Assembly: GCA_035650355.1 (NCBI GenBank)
Contig: DASRHT010000031.1
Location: 91,317-155,316 of the forward strand
Origin: DASRHT01 sp035650355
GTDB lineage: Bacteria > Chloroflexota > Ktedonobacteria > Ktedonobacterales > Ktedonobacteraceae
Reading direction: 5' to 3'
DNA length: 64,000 nucleotides
Part shown: positions 35,028-43,243 of the stretch, one piece after another
How the letters are laid out: every line of letters starts with the position of its first letter
How positions within the stretch are numbered: the first letter of the stretch is position 1
Notes under the pieces: model-generated
Seen by the model: the letters and a program-made list of their open reading frames with translations, nothing else
The model's database searches: none
Told to the model about the DNA's origin: nothing
Translations under genes and position numbers: made by a program

Positions 35028-35801
35028 CTAGCCCTGCGCCTTTGTCTCCTGCGATTGCTTGATCTCCGTCTCGCCCTCAATCGTAAAAACAATGCGTTCG
35101 CAGATATTGGTGCAATGATCGGCAACGCGCTCCAGTTTATGCGCGATCCAGAGCAGGTAGGTGGCGCGCTGCAAAACGAGCGCATCGCTCTGGAGGGCAG
35201 GAATGGCGTGCGCGCCCTCCATCATTGCCATCAAATCATGACGAACCAGGTGGTAGCGCACATCAACGACATCATCCTCCTCCCAGATGTAGCGCGCCGC
35301 ATTGGCGTCGCTCTTCTCGAAAGCCTTCATCGTCCCCTGTAAGACACGCCGGGCCTCTTTACCCAGTTCCAGTATTCCCCGCATGGCCGAGGTCTCCGAG
35401 ACCTGCACTTTTTTGCTATTGCCAGGAAGGCCATCAACCTCCAGTGAAGGGATGGTGCTACCCCGTAGGGGAGCCATACGTAAAATAATCTGTGCGATGC
35501 CAGCAGCCCCATCGCCCGTGCGCTCAAGATCGCCCGCGATGGATAATGCTGAAGTGAGGTAGCGCAGGTCGCGCCCGCCGAGCGGCTGTTGCAAGGTCAG
35601 CAAGCGAATAGTGTGCTCTTCAATTGCGGCGCGCAAACTATCAATGATTGCATCACCCTCGATGACCATGCCTGCTTTTGCCAGATCCTCAGCCCCCAGC
35701 GCCTCAAGAGCCTTCTCCAGCGCATCATCAACCAGAGAGCCCAGGCGCACAATCTGAGCGTCCAGCTCTCCTAATTCTTTATCTAACACAGTCCTTGCCA
35801 T
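35028..35801 (-). CDS. phoU: Phosphate-specific transport system accessory protein PhoU
   Basis: PhoU, 257 residues, a two-repeat helical bundle that couples the Pst transporter to the PhoR sensor. Family words are LDKELGELDAQIVRLGSLV, RDLRYLTSALSIAGDLERTGDGAAGIA and ARYIWEEDDVVDVRYHLVRHDL, each repeat holding a metal-binding cluster of acidic residues. No pst genes are adjacent. ATG 35801 has AAGGAG 7 nt upstream; the extra six codons of the longer frame hold that site. Confidence 0.93.
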   Translation of the reverse strand: MARTVLDKELGELDAQIVRLGSLVDDALEKALEALGAEDLAKAGMVIEGDAIIDSLRAAIEEHTIRLLTLQQPLGGRDLRYLTSALSIAGDLERTGDGAAGIAQIILRMAPLRGSTIPSLEVDGLPGNSKKVQVSETSAMRGILELGKEARRVLQGTMKAFEKSDANAARYIWEEDDVVDVRYHLVRHDLMAMMEGAHAIPALQSDALVLQRATYLLWIAHKLERVADHCTNICERIVFTIEGETEIKQSQETKAQG

Positions 35802-36062
35802 GTAATATCTCCTTAACATCGTGTAATCGCCCCAGCAGGCAGGCGGGCTCTTCCCCCAGCAGTCTGAGCGCCGGTCCTTTTGCCTGATATGCTAATCATA
35901 GTGTAACACATTTTGTTATAAGCAGGATAGAGCATCATCTAAATAATTCTATTCTTTAAGGATAAGCGTTCTAAAAATAGAATGTACCTGCACGGTTGCA
36001 GGCAGTAAACAAAGCGATCAAAATGTTGTATTATCTTCTATAGGATAGAAAGGACAGGGATT

Positions 36063-36656
36063 ATGGCACAACGTGAATATCCAACCATCAATATTGAGGA
36101 TTATCTCACCTTAGATCGAAATAGCCAGAGCGCACGCTACGAGTATCTGGAAGGTGAGCTAAGAATGTTGGCCGGAGGTAGCGCCGATCACTCAACGTTC
36201 ACGACCAACCTGACAGGCATTCTCCACAGAGCGCTAGAAGACGGTCCCTGCAAAGTATACAACTCCGATATGCGACTACAGCTTTCTGAAGCGCGTTACG
36301 TCTACCCGGATATCACAGTCACCTGCGATCCCCGTGATGAAGCGCCAGAAGATAATAATACGCATTATCCATCTGTTGTTGTAGAAGTACTTTCTCCCAG
36401 CACCGAAAGTGTCGATAGGGGTAAAAAGCTGCTCTATTATCAAGCGCACCCTACTATACAGGAATATGTTATAGCAAATTATCAGACCATGCTGATAGAG
36501 GTCTATCATCGTGAAAAGGGCAGATGGGCATTCTTTACTTATGGGCCTGAAGATGAGGTGCAGCTAGAAAGTCTCGACCTTCGCTTCCCAGTTAGCGCCG
36601 TTTACAAAAGAACGGGTCTGATGAAACAGCATAAAAACGAGTGGAATCTTCAATAA
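36063..36656 (+). CDS. Uma2-family PD-(D/E)XK endonuclease-like protein
   Basis: Uma2/DUF820 protein, 197 residues, normal length. The PD-(D/E)XK core is visible as VYPDITVTCDP (acidic strand) and VVVEVLSPSTESVDRGKKL with the E-x-K-like catalytic end, then YYQAHPTIQEYVIAN. The family is abundant in Chloroflexota and Cyanobacteria and has no settled role; nuclease activity is inferred from the fold. It is a single gene, 26 bp before the PIG-L gene, and may share its transcript. Confidence 0.88.
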   Translation: MAQREYPTINIEDYLTLDRNSQSARYEYLEGELRMLAGGSADHSTFTTNLTGILHRALEDGPCKVYNSDMRLQLSEARYVYPDITVTCDPRDEAPEDNNTHYPSVVVEVLSPSTESVDRGKKLLYYQAHPTIQEYVIANYQTMLIEVYHREKGRWAFFTYGPEDEVQLESLDLRFPVSAVYKRTGLMKQHKNEWNLQ

Positions 36657-36681
36657 AGTCGCAAACAAAGGAAAAAGTAAT

Positions 36682-37521
36682 ATGGCAACAAAACGACTAC
36701 TAGGCGTCTTCGCCCACCCCGATGACGAGGGGTTAGTTGGCGGCGCACTTTTACACTATAACATGCTCGGTGTTGAGACGGGTCTGATCTGCGCGACCAG
36801 GGGAGAAGTTGGCGAAATCTCCGATCCGGTGCTTGCCACGCCCGAAAATCTGGGCGAGGTGCGAGAGCAAGAGATGCGAGAAGCCGTTGAGGCGCTCAAC
36901 GTTCACAACCTCTGGTTCCTGGGCTACCGCGACTCTGGCATGGCGGGAGCGCCCGAAAACCAGGATGCGCGCTCGCTCGCTCAGGCCAGCGCAGCCGAGG
37001 TCATAGGCAAGCTGGTCGCTATTATCCGCCAGTTCCGTCCCCAGGTGATGATCACCTTCGACGAGACCGGGGGCTATGGACACCCCGATCACATTGCGAT
37101 CTACAAATACACCACCGGCGCATTCCATGCTGCCGCCGACGCCGCCCAATATCCAGAACTCGGACCAGCGCACGCCGTCTCCAAGCTCTATTACAGCTCG
37201 TTCGCACGCCGGCACATTCTGATGATGGCCGACTGGCTCCAGGCCCAGAACTATGAAGGCGTTTTCAAAGATTTCGACATCAATCAGATGGGCCTGCCAG
37301 ACGATCAGATTAGCGTCCTGCTGGATGTCGAGCCCTGGAATGAGACCAAAGCCCGATCATGGGCAAAGCATCGCACTCAGATGAACCCCAATACACCGCT
37401 CGCCCGCCTGCCGGAAGATTTGCAGCGCAAGTGGCGCAGCACTGAATGTTACCAGCTCGCCGCATCGCGGGTGGGGCCGGATGTTGCAGGGGAAAATGAC
37501 CTGTTTGCGCACATTCTCTGA
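36682..37521 (+). CDS. PIG-L/LmbE-family deacetylase
   Basis: Zinc-dependent N-acetyl-sugar deacetylase, 279 residues. The zinc motif is AHPDDEGL near the N-terminus and the third ligand is in GGYGHPDHIAIYKYT. Members remove acetyl groups from GlcNAc-linked small molecules in mycothiol or bacillithiol synthesis or act on antibiotics and glycolipids; no thiol-synthesis partner is nearby, so the substrate is open. ATG 36682 follows AAAGGAAAAAG. Confidence 0.88.
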   Translation: MATKRLLGVFAHPDDEGLVGGALLHYNMLGVETGLICATRGEVGEISDPVLATPENLGEVREQEMREAVEALNVHNLWFLGYRDSGMAGAPENQDARSLAQASAAEVIGKLVAIIRQFRPQVMITFDETGGYGHPDHIAIYKYTTGAFHAAADAAQYPELGPAHAVSKLYYSSFARRHILMMADWLQAQNYEGVFKDFDINQMGLPDDQISVLLDVEPWNETKARSWAKHRTQMNPNTPLARLPEDLQRKWRSTECYQLAASRVGPDVAGENDLFAHIL

Positions 37522-37558
37522 CCTGAGAGCATTTAGCTAGCCATGCAAGAGGCTTGAC

Positions 37559-38110
37559 ATGATTTATTTAATAGGCGGAGCGCCCAGGGCAGGGAAGAGT
37601 ATCCTGGCTCAACGGCTTTGCACTACATTGAAAGTTGGATGGATTTCCACAGACCTTCTGATGGTGCTTTTGAAAGTGAAGGGCGCTACTGGTATTAAAG
37701 TGAAGTGGGACGCGTCTCCCGAAGCCATCACAGCGAATGCGGAATGGTTTTTCCCGTATCTGGAACGCTTCATCTGGGGTGTCAGTTCGCTCACAGACAA
37801 TTACGTGATCGAAGGCGTCGATTTTCTGCCAGCGCAGGTAGCCCAGCTCTCGACACAGTATCCAATACGCATGGTATTTCTGGGATGCTCTAGTATGACC
37901 CTGGAGCACTTTGATCAATTTCCAGGACTTTCGAAGGGGTATAGTGGTCTGCCCGAGGCGCTACGCCGTCAGATTGTACAGGATGTGCCACACTGGAGCG
38001 CGTTCATTCGCCAGGAAGCCGAACGTCTCGGTTATGCCTATGTCGATATGGCCGACGATTTTTCCCAACGCCAGGCTGAAGCTGAGATAATACTGACAAG
38101 TCGTGTCTAA
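37559..38110 (+). CDS. P-loop nucleotide kinase-like protein
   Basis: Small cytoplasmic ATPase/kinase of 183 residues. The Walker A motif GGAPRAGKSILAQRL is at residues 6-20, and a lid-like VDMADDFSQRQAEAE ends the protein. The sequence WISTDLL after the P-loop resembles nucleoside or small-molecule kinases. I cannot assign a substrate. It begins 37 bp after the PIG-L stop on the same strand, so the two may act together, but that is only positional. Confidence 0.75.
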   Translation: MIYLIGGAPRAGKSILAQRLCTTLKVGWISTDLLMVLLKVKGATGIKVKWDASPEAITANAEWFFPYLERFIWGVSSLTDNYVIEGVDFLPAQVAQLSTQYPIRMVFLGCSSMTLEHFDQFPGLSKGYSGLPEALRRQIVQDVPHWSAFIRQEAERLGYAYVDMADDFSQRQAEAEIILTSRV

Positions 38111-38192
38111 GCGATGTTGTTAAAAACAAGGTTCACGGTCTAGCTCAGCTCACAACCATCCTGGCAGGTTGATCAACAGTAGGTCTTGAACT

Positions 38193-38214
38193 AGGAGACT
38201 AAGAAGCGTCTCCT
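38193..38214. terminator. Short hairpin between convergent genes
   Basis: AGGAGAC (38193-38199) pairs with GTCTCCT (38208-38214) around an 8-nt loop, between the kinase-like gene and murJ. There is no T-run on either side, so it is a weak candidate terminator. Confidence 0.35.
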
Positions 38215-38226
38215 TCGCACTCTGTG

Positions 38227-40077
38227 CTACTTCCTGCCCAGTTTTGCCAGCACGACGCCTTTTAGCAGGCCGACCTCTTCCACTTTTAACACCAGGGCCA
38301 CGGCGAAGTAGGCGGCGGCGGCGAGGCCACCGGCGATCACGACCGTCGAGAGCTGGCCCAGGAAGGTATTTAGCGAGAAGAGTTGTACGTGGCCCATCAC
38401 CGCTTGCAGGCCCCAGGCGACCGCGACCATCACCGCAGTCGCCAGCAGAATTTTCAATACCGTCGGGATCATCGGACGAATATTGATCGGGCCTATCGCC
38501 GCTCTTAATACAACGAGCAGGATAATGGCGTGTAGCGAGTTCTGAACGGTATTGGCGAAAGCCAGGGCAGGCATACCAATGGTGTGCCAGAATGGCAGCG
38601 CGACCGCCAGATAGCCCAGAATAGAGACCATTAGCACGACAACCGGAATAATCGTATTCTTACGAGCATAAAAGGCCGCGATCAAAAGCTGATCCATCGC
38701 CACAAAAGGGAGCTGGTAAGCGTAATTTTGCAGCGCCATTGCTGTCAGGGTGGCAGTCTGCTGATCGAAGTTGTGATGCTCGAAAATGGTCCTGACTATC
38801 GGCGTTTGCAGGACGATCAGACCAGCAGCCGCGGGGATCATCAACAGCAGACCCAGACGAAAACCAAGCTGCAAGGTTGCTTTGAATTGCTCCGTATTTC
38901 CCTCCCTCACATGAGTCGTGAGCGTGGGCAGGACCGCGAAAGAGAGCGCGGCAGCAACCAATCCTATAGGGAATTGGATCAGGGTAGTTGCCAGCTTCAT
39001 AGCGGAAAAATTGGCCTCGCCACAATGGGTATGCATAAAGGCCGCGCAGGGCGTACTTGTCGCCAGGAATTGATCAAAAAATACCAGCCCCATACTGATC
39101 AGAAAACTAAACGAAACGGGCGCGTAGAGCTTGAGAATACGCCGGAGCGCAGGATGCTGCAGATCGAGCACAAACATATAGCCAAAACGTTGATTGCGCA
39201 TCCCTGGAATGAGTAAAGCAATTTCGCCTAGCGCACCGACGACCACACCAACGGCCAGGCCATAATTGCCAAAATAGCTCCTACCTATCAGAGCGCCGAC
39301 AATAGCCCCAACGATAATTCCAAGATGATACGAGACGGTCGCAAAAGCGGGCCAGCCAAACTCCTTGAGGGCATAGAGCGCCGCCAGCAGCACCGAGAAT
39401 GGGGCAAGCGCGATCAATGAGAAGAAGATGATCTGCGCGAATTGCAACGTCAGAACTTTGCTTCCTGATTGATAGCCACCTGCTAAAAAGGTGTTAAATA
39501 GCCAGGGGGCGATAAAGAAAAACAGGATCGAGACGGCTACAGTGACGATGATCACCAGATTGACAATGGTGAAGACGATGCGGCGCAATTCGTCGCGTTT
39601 ATCGGGGGCGGAATAGTCGTTGAAGGTAGGAATGAGCGCTCCCGAGACGGAGCCATTGATGAGGAAGTCATAGAAGCTCTGAGCTGGCGTGAGCGCGGCA
39701 AGAAATGCGCCCGCGACAACATTCCCGGCAGCGGCAACGACGATCTGCCGTACCATGCCCATTACGCTGCTCCCCAGATTGCCAAGCATCACCAGGCTGG
39801 CGGATTTGACGATCTCGCGCCGTTCTCCTTGCGGATGCTGCGCCACCGGCAGTTTCTGAACAACCTGCTCATCCTCAACCACTGGCTCTTCTATGGCAGG
39901 TGTTACCGGCATTGGCGCTCCGCCTGCCCGTTGCGCAACTTCGGTTGAGGGGGCTTCTTGCCCCTCCTCTTCGACCACCTCCACTAGCAGTTCGGGGGAT
40001 GTGGTTGCGACCGGGATCGCTTCGATGCTGCTATCTCGCTGTTTTACGGGCTTTCTTTTGGTAGATTTTTTAGCCAT
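38227..40077 (-). CDS. murJ: Lipid II flippase MurJ with long N-terminal tail
   Basis: MurJ/MviN transporter, 616 residues, that moves lipid-linked peptidoglycan precursor across the membrane. Fourteen or so hydrophobic helices begin near residue 90 (SASLVMLGNLGSSVMGMVRQ), and the family's PAQSFYDFLINGSVSGALIPTF region is clear in part (FYDFLINGSVSGALIP). The first 85-90 residues are an added, charged, Pro/Glu-rich cytoplasmic tail beginning with KKSTKRKPVKQR. It closes an operon of glycan genes, so export of another lipid-linked oligosaccharide is an alternative. The 108-bp gap to the previous gene shows no terminator. Confidence 0.9.
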   Translation of the reverse strand: MAKKSTKRKPVKQRDSSIEAIPVATTSPELLVEVVEEEGQEAPSTEVAQRAGGAPMPVTPAIEEPVVEDEQVVQKLPVAQHPQGERREIVKSASLVMLGNLGSSVMGMVRQIVVAAAGNVVAGAFLAALTPAQSFYDFLINGSVSGALIPTFNDYSAPDKRDELRRIVFTIVNLVIIVTVAVSILFFFIAPWLFNTFLAGGYQSGSKVLTLQFAQIIFFSLIALAPFSVLLAALYALKEFGWPAFATVSYHLGIIVGAIVGALIGRSYFGNYGLAVGVVVGALGEIALLIPGMRNQRFGYMFVLDLQHPALRRILKLYAPVSFSFLISMGLVFFDQFLATSTPCAAFMHTHCGEANFSAMKLATTLIQFPIGLVAAALSFAVLPTLTTHVREGNTEQFKATLQLGFRLGLLLMIPAAAGLIVLQTPIVRTIFEHHNFDQQTATLTAMALQNYAYQLPFVAMDQLLIAAFYARKNTIIPVVVLMVSILGYLAVALPFWHTIGMPALAFANTVQNSLHAIILLVVLRAAIGPINIRPMIPTVLKILLATAVMVAVAWGLQAVMGHVQLFSLNTFLGQLSTVVIAGGLAAAAYFAVALVLKVEEVGLLKGVVLAKLGRK

Positions 40078-40185
40078 ACCGTTTTTCGCTCCTGGGCGCT
40101 ATAAGTGGTAATCTCTGCACTATTTTTCTTAATTCAGGCATATCCTACCCCCTGACGCAGCTACATAACAATCTGCCGCATCAAC

Positions 40186-40722
40186 TTATAAAGAGCGGTC
40201 AGGCAGGCGTTTGATGGCGACAATCAACTCCGTCGTCGAATGCTGCGGCACGTACGGGATAAGACGAACAGCGCCTCCATAAGCCTGTACAACGGCAGCT
40301 TCCGGCAAACGACTGCTGTCAGGCGTAGTATCCTGCGCTCCGGCATAATCTCCGCCCTTGACATAAATAGCGGGTTGCAGCAACTGTAGCAGGGCGCTGG
40401 CGGTCGCTTCGGGAAAGATCGTGACATAATCAATGCAGGCCAAAGCCGCTAAAATTTCGGCCCGTTCCATCTCAGGTACCAGCGGTCGTCCGGCCCCCTT
40501 CAATTGACGCACGCTCTCGTCGCTATTTAAGGCCAGCACCAGGAAATCGCCCAGGTTGCGCGCTTCTTGCAGATAACGCACATGACCGAGGTGAAGTAGA
40601 TCGAAGCAACCGTTCGTGAACACACCGCGCTCTCCAGCGAGCTTGCGACGATGCAGTTCGACAGCGAGCTGCTGCCGAGTCAGTATTTTATAACGAGTAT
40701 CGGGTAATATCCTGTTTATCAT
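40186..40722 (-). CDS. D-glycero-beta-D-manno-heptose 1-phosphate adenylyltransferase
   Basis: Nucleotidyltransferase of 178 residues matching the C-terminal domain of HldE (RfaE2). Motifs: VFTNGCFDLLHLGHVRYLQEAR with the HxGH nucleotide-binding site, then SDESVRQLKGAGRPLVPEMERAEIL and YVKGGDY; the first is given in part only as TNGCFDLLHLGHVRYL. It activates heptose-1-phosphate to ADP-heptose for glycan assembly. The kinase half is the adjacent gene, overlapping by 4 bp (ATGA), so the usual bifunctional HldE is split here. In Gram-positive-type bacteria such split enzymes make heptose for surface glycans. Confidence 0.88.
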   Translation of the reverse strand: MINRILPDTRYKILTRQQLAVELHRRKLAGERGVFTNGCFDLLHLGHVRYLQEARNLGDFLVLALNSDESVRQLKGAGRPLVPEMERAEILAALACIDYVTIFPEATASALLQLLQPAIYVKGGDYAGAQDTTPDSSRLPEAAVVQAYGGAVRLIPYVPQHSTTELIVAIKRLPDRSL

Positions 40723-41741
40723 AAGATGTGCATCAATTCTTCGGTAGTGTTGCTGGCGCAGCCTAAACGACGCACCACGAGCGCCGCAGCGGCATTGGCC
40801 AGATAGGCAGCATCCGTCATACTCGCGCCAGCCGTGAGCGCCAGGGTAAAGGTTGCCGCGACAGTATCGCCCGCTCCATTAGTATCAACGATCTCACTGG
40901 CTGCTGGTAAACGGTAAATCGGCAGGTGCAGGGGAGCTTTGCCCGCTTCGAACAGGCTCATGCCCTCGCTGCCACGCGTAATCAGCACGCCATTGGCGTT
41001 GCTACCCTCAAGCAAACGCTGGCCAGCTTCGTTGAGATCCGCCAGCGTATTGATCGTCATTCCCAGCGTCGATTCGGCTTCGGGCTGGTTCGGCGTGAGC
41101 GCGGTCACGCCCTGGAAACGAAACAGCGAGCCATGCGCGTCCACCACGACTACCTTGCCCAGTTCGCGGGCGGCGGGAAGACAGCTCTCGATAATTGCCG
41201 GGCTGATGACGCCATTTTCGTAATCGGAGAGCACCACGGCATCAATCGAGGGGAGTATCTGCTTGATATAATCAATAATTCGACCTTTACATGGCTCAGT
41301 TACTTCGGTCTTGTCCACGCGATCAATGCGAACAATATGCTGCTGAACGAGTTGCGGGCTACCTGCGAGCACACGAGTTTTGGTAGAAGTGGGACGCGCG
41401 GAATCGGTCACAACGCCATCCTGGTGCATGCCAAGCGCCTCCAGGGCCTGACGCAAACTATGGCCGGGGGCATCATCGCCAACAACGCCAGCCAGAAAAA
41501 CCTTCGCTCCAAGCGTGTTAGCGTTGATAGCTACATTGTTCGCTCCTCCTGGCACCATACGCTGTTCGTGCAATTCAAGGATCAAGACAGGAGCTTCGCG
41601 AGAAATGCGCGTTGGACGTCCTATCAGATATTCATCCGCTACCATATCGCCGATTACAAGCATACGCTTGCCACGAAAGGCCTCAATCAACGAACGTAAA
41701 TGTGAAGTAGCTGCGGGGGAGGCATTAGTATCGAGTGTCAT
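40719..41741 (-). CDS. D-glycero-beta-D-manno-heptose-7-phosphate kinase (HldE N-terminal type)
   Basis: PfkB/ribokinase-fold kinase of 340 residues, equivalent to RfaE domain 1. Landmarks: LVIGDMVADEYLIGRPTRIS, EAPVLILE, PGGANNVAINANTLGAKVFL, and the catalytic GAGDTVAATFTLAL near the end. It phosphorylates heptose-7-phosphate at C1. Start ATG 41741 overlaps the stop of the upstream glycosyltransferase by 4 bp; the frame runs 33 codons further but the coupling fixes the start. Its partner adenylyltransferase follows directly. Other sugar kinases of the fold are possible, but the pair makes heptose most likely. Confidence 0.87.
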   Translation of the reverse strand: MTLDTNASPAATSHLRSLIEAFRGKRMLVIGDMVADEYLIGRPTRISREAPVLILELHEQRMVPGGANNVAINANTLGAKVFLAGVVGDDAPGHSLRQALEALGMHQDGVVTDSARPTSTKTRVLAGSPQLVQQHIVRIDRVDKTEVTEPCKGRIIDYIKQILPSIDAVVLSDYENGVISPAIIESCLPAARELGKVVVVDAHGSLFRFQGVTALTPNQPEAESTLGMTINTLADLNEAGQRLLEGSNANGVLITRGSEGMSLFEAGKAPLHLPIYRLPAASEIVDTNGAGDTVAATFTLALTAGASMTDAAYLANAAAALVVRRLGCASNTTEELMHIL

Positions 41742-42526
41742 TGTTTTCCGCTCCCTTTTAATAGAACTTGCAAGGCAAAGCGCGGCAAGGCCAGCATTCG
41801 TCGCCAGCGCCAGGGCTCGCGATAGAGGCGATAGCACCACTCAAGGCCCATCTGCCGCATCAGCAGGGGAGCGCGCCGCTGGCGACCAGATAGAAAGTCG
41901 AAAGCGCCACCAACCCCCATTGCTACGGCTACAGGGAGCCGCGAGAGGTTACGTCGTATCCATAGCTCCTGCGCGGGCGCACCGTATGCTACACATAACA
42001 CGTCCGCCTGCGCGCTATGGATGCGCTCAATAATTGCCTCTTCTTCCTCAGGAGCCGGAGAACCGGCATACGTACCGGCAATCTGCAATCCTGGAGCAAG
42101 TTCCTGGAGCCGCTCGCCTGCCAGTTCAGCGATCCCGGGAGCAGCCCCCAGCAGGTAGAGACGATAGCCTTTAGGAGCGCAACGCCTGGCTAGCTCGGCT
42201 ACGGTATCCGTGCCCGTAACTCGCTCAGGAACGGGGGTCCGCAGGTAGCGCGCCGCCCAGACAATGCCCACACCATCGGCAACGACAAGCGCCGCCTGAT
42301 TGATACACTGGCGAAAAACAGCATGGTGCTGCGCCATCATGACAAACTCTGGATTGACTGTCACAACTTGCTTGCACGGGAGACTATTATCAGCATGATG
42401 CAGCTCAATCATCTGCTCAATCGCATCAAGGGTCTGCTGCTGCGAAAGACGATCTACGCGCACACCCAGCACATAAGCAGGGGACGGCAAACCCGGCTGG
42501 GGGGTATGTAACATTTGTAATGACAT
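41738..42526 (-). CDS. WecG/TagA/CpsF-family glycosyltransferase
   Basis: GT26-family transferase of 262 residues; members transfer N-acetyl-mannosamine(uronate) onto lipid-linked intermediates of teichoic acid, enterobacterial common antigen or capsule. Motifs: VVTVNPEFVMMAQ, VVADGVGIVWAAR, YLLGAAPGIAELAGERL and VAYGAPAQELWIRRNL, then GVGGAFDFLSGRQRRAP. The protein is peripheral to the membrane. It lies 4 bp after the DUF503 gene and overlaps the heptose kinase. Its presence with heptose genes and MurJ argues for a surface glycan operon. Confidence 0.9.
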   Translation of the reverse strand: MSLQMLHTPQPGLPSPAYVLGVRVDRLSQQQTLDAIEQMIELHHADNSLPCKQVVTVNPEFVMMAQHHAVFRQCINQAALVVADGVGIVWAARYLRTPVPERVTGTDTVAELARRCAPKGYRLYLLGAAPGIAELAGERLQELAPGLQIAGTYAGSPAPEEEEAIIERIHSAQADVLCVAYGAPAQELWIRRNLSRLPVAVAMGVGGAFDFLSGRQRRAPLLMRQMGLEWCYRLYREPWRWRRMLALPRFALQVLLKGSGKQ

Positions 42527-42530
42527 AGAT

Positions 42531-42821
42531 TTACCAGTTAATTATTTCTGTTTCAATATGAGAGAGCACCAGATCGGGACGCGACTCTTCGATATAACGC
42601 TGCACACGCCCAAGTATCTCGTCGGCATGCTGGCCACTATTGCTCACGCAGCTTATACCAAGCACGGCAATTTGCCAGCGATCATTCTCATCGACTTCGG
42701 CAATTGCCACTTCAAACTGGTTGCGCACCCGCGCCATCACCGATTTGATAACCTGCCGCTTCTCCTTTAGCGAATGACAGTCCGGCAAGTGCAATGTAAT
42801 TTCGCAAGCTCCTATAACCAT
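42531..42821 (-). CDS. DUF503-family protein (YlxP-like)
   Basis: Small cytoplasmic protein of 96 residues. The family signature LPDCHSLKEKRQVIKSV and the following ARVRNQFEVAIAEVDENDRWQ mark it as DUF503, known in Bacillus as YlxP beside rbfA and linked to ribosome assembly. Here it is instead the first gene before a glycosyltransferase. The function is not established. Confidence 0.88.
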   Translation of the reverse strand: MVIGACEITLHLPDCHSLKEKRQVIKSVMARVRNQFEVAIAEVDENDRWQIAVLGISCVSNSGQHADEILGRVQRYIEESRPDLVLSHIETEIINW

Positions 42822-42992
42822 ACGCTCAATATGTTCCCCTTGACTCCTCAGGAGTTGATAGCTATACTTCGCCTCCAGGGAGCGGTGGGAGTCATTATCC
42901 CTGTTCGATCCGCTTCAGGGCACTAGAAAAGGACACGGGAATAGTATAGCATACTCGACCGACAACGTCATTCAAGATGTGACTACCGTCAG

Positions 42993-43150
42993 GGTTTCTC
43001 AAACGTCGCTGCACGCTTTGACTCCTCGCGCCGAAGGCGTTCACTGGGAGAGGAAGGTGCTGGCGGTGGGCTGCGCCCACCGCCAGCACCTTCCTCTCGA
43101 ACGGCTCGCAAGCGAGCCGTTCTGTCTGAAAAGACCACGTTTGAGAAGCC
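42993..43150. repeat. MITE-like element with inverted ends and nested hairpins
   Basis: GGTTTCTCAAACGT (42993-43006) and ACGTTTGAGAAGCC (43137-43150) are inverted repeats with one mismatch. Between them are a small hairpin CGCC-GAA-GGCG (43029-43039), a perfect 24-bp stem with loop TGC (43048-43071 with 43075-43098) and a stem GAACGGCTCGC/GCGAGCCGTTC (43099-43109 with 43112-43122). No target duplication is evident. It carries no gene and lies in the divergent space between DUF503 and upp; the rest of 42822-43243 holds only the upp promoter candidate. Confidence 0.75.
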
Positions 43151-43172
43151 TTGTAGGAATGCACGAGCTGAT

Positions 43173-43202
43173 TCGACGCACATGCATAACTTTGATACAA
43201 TT
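43173..43202 (+). promoter_or_regulatory. Candidate upp promoter
   Basis: TTCGAC (43173-43178), 18-bp spacer, TACAAT (43197-43202), 42 bp upstream of the upp start. The -35 box is weak. Confidence 0.35.
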
Positions 43203-43243
43203 TTCTCATAAGCGTAAGCCTGGATAACAAGGAGAATTTTGTA

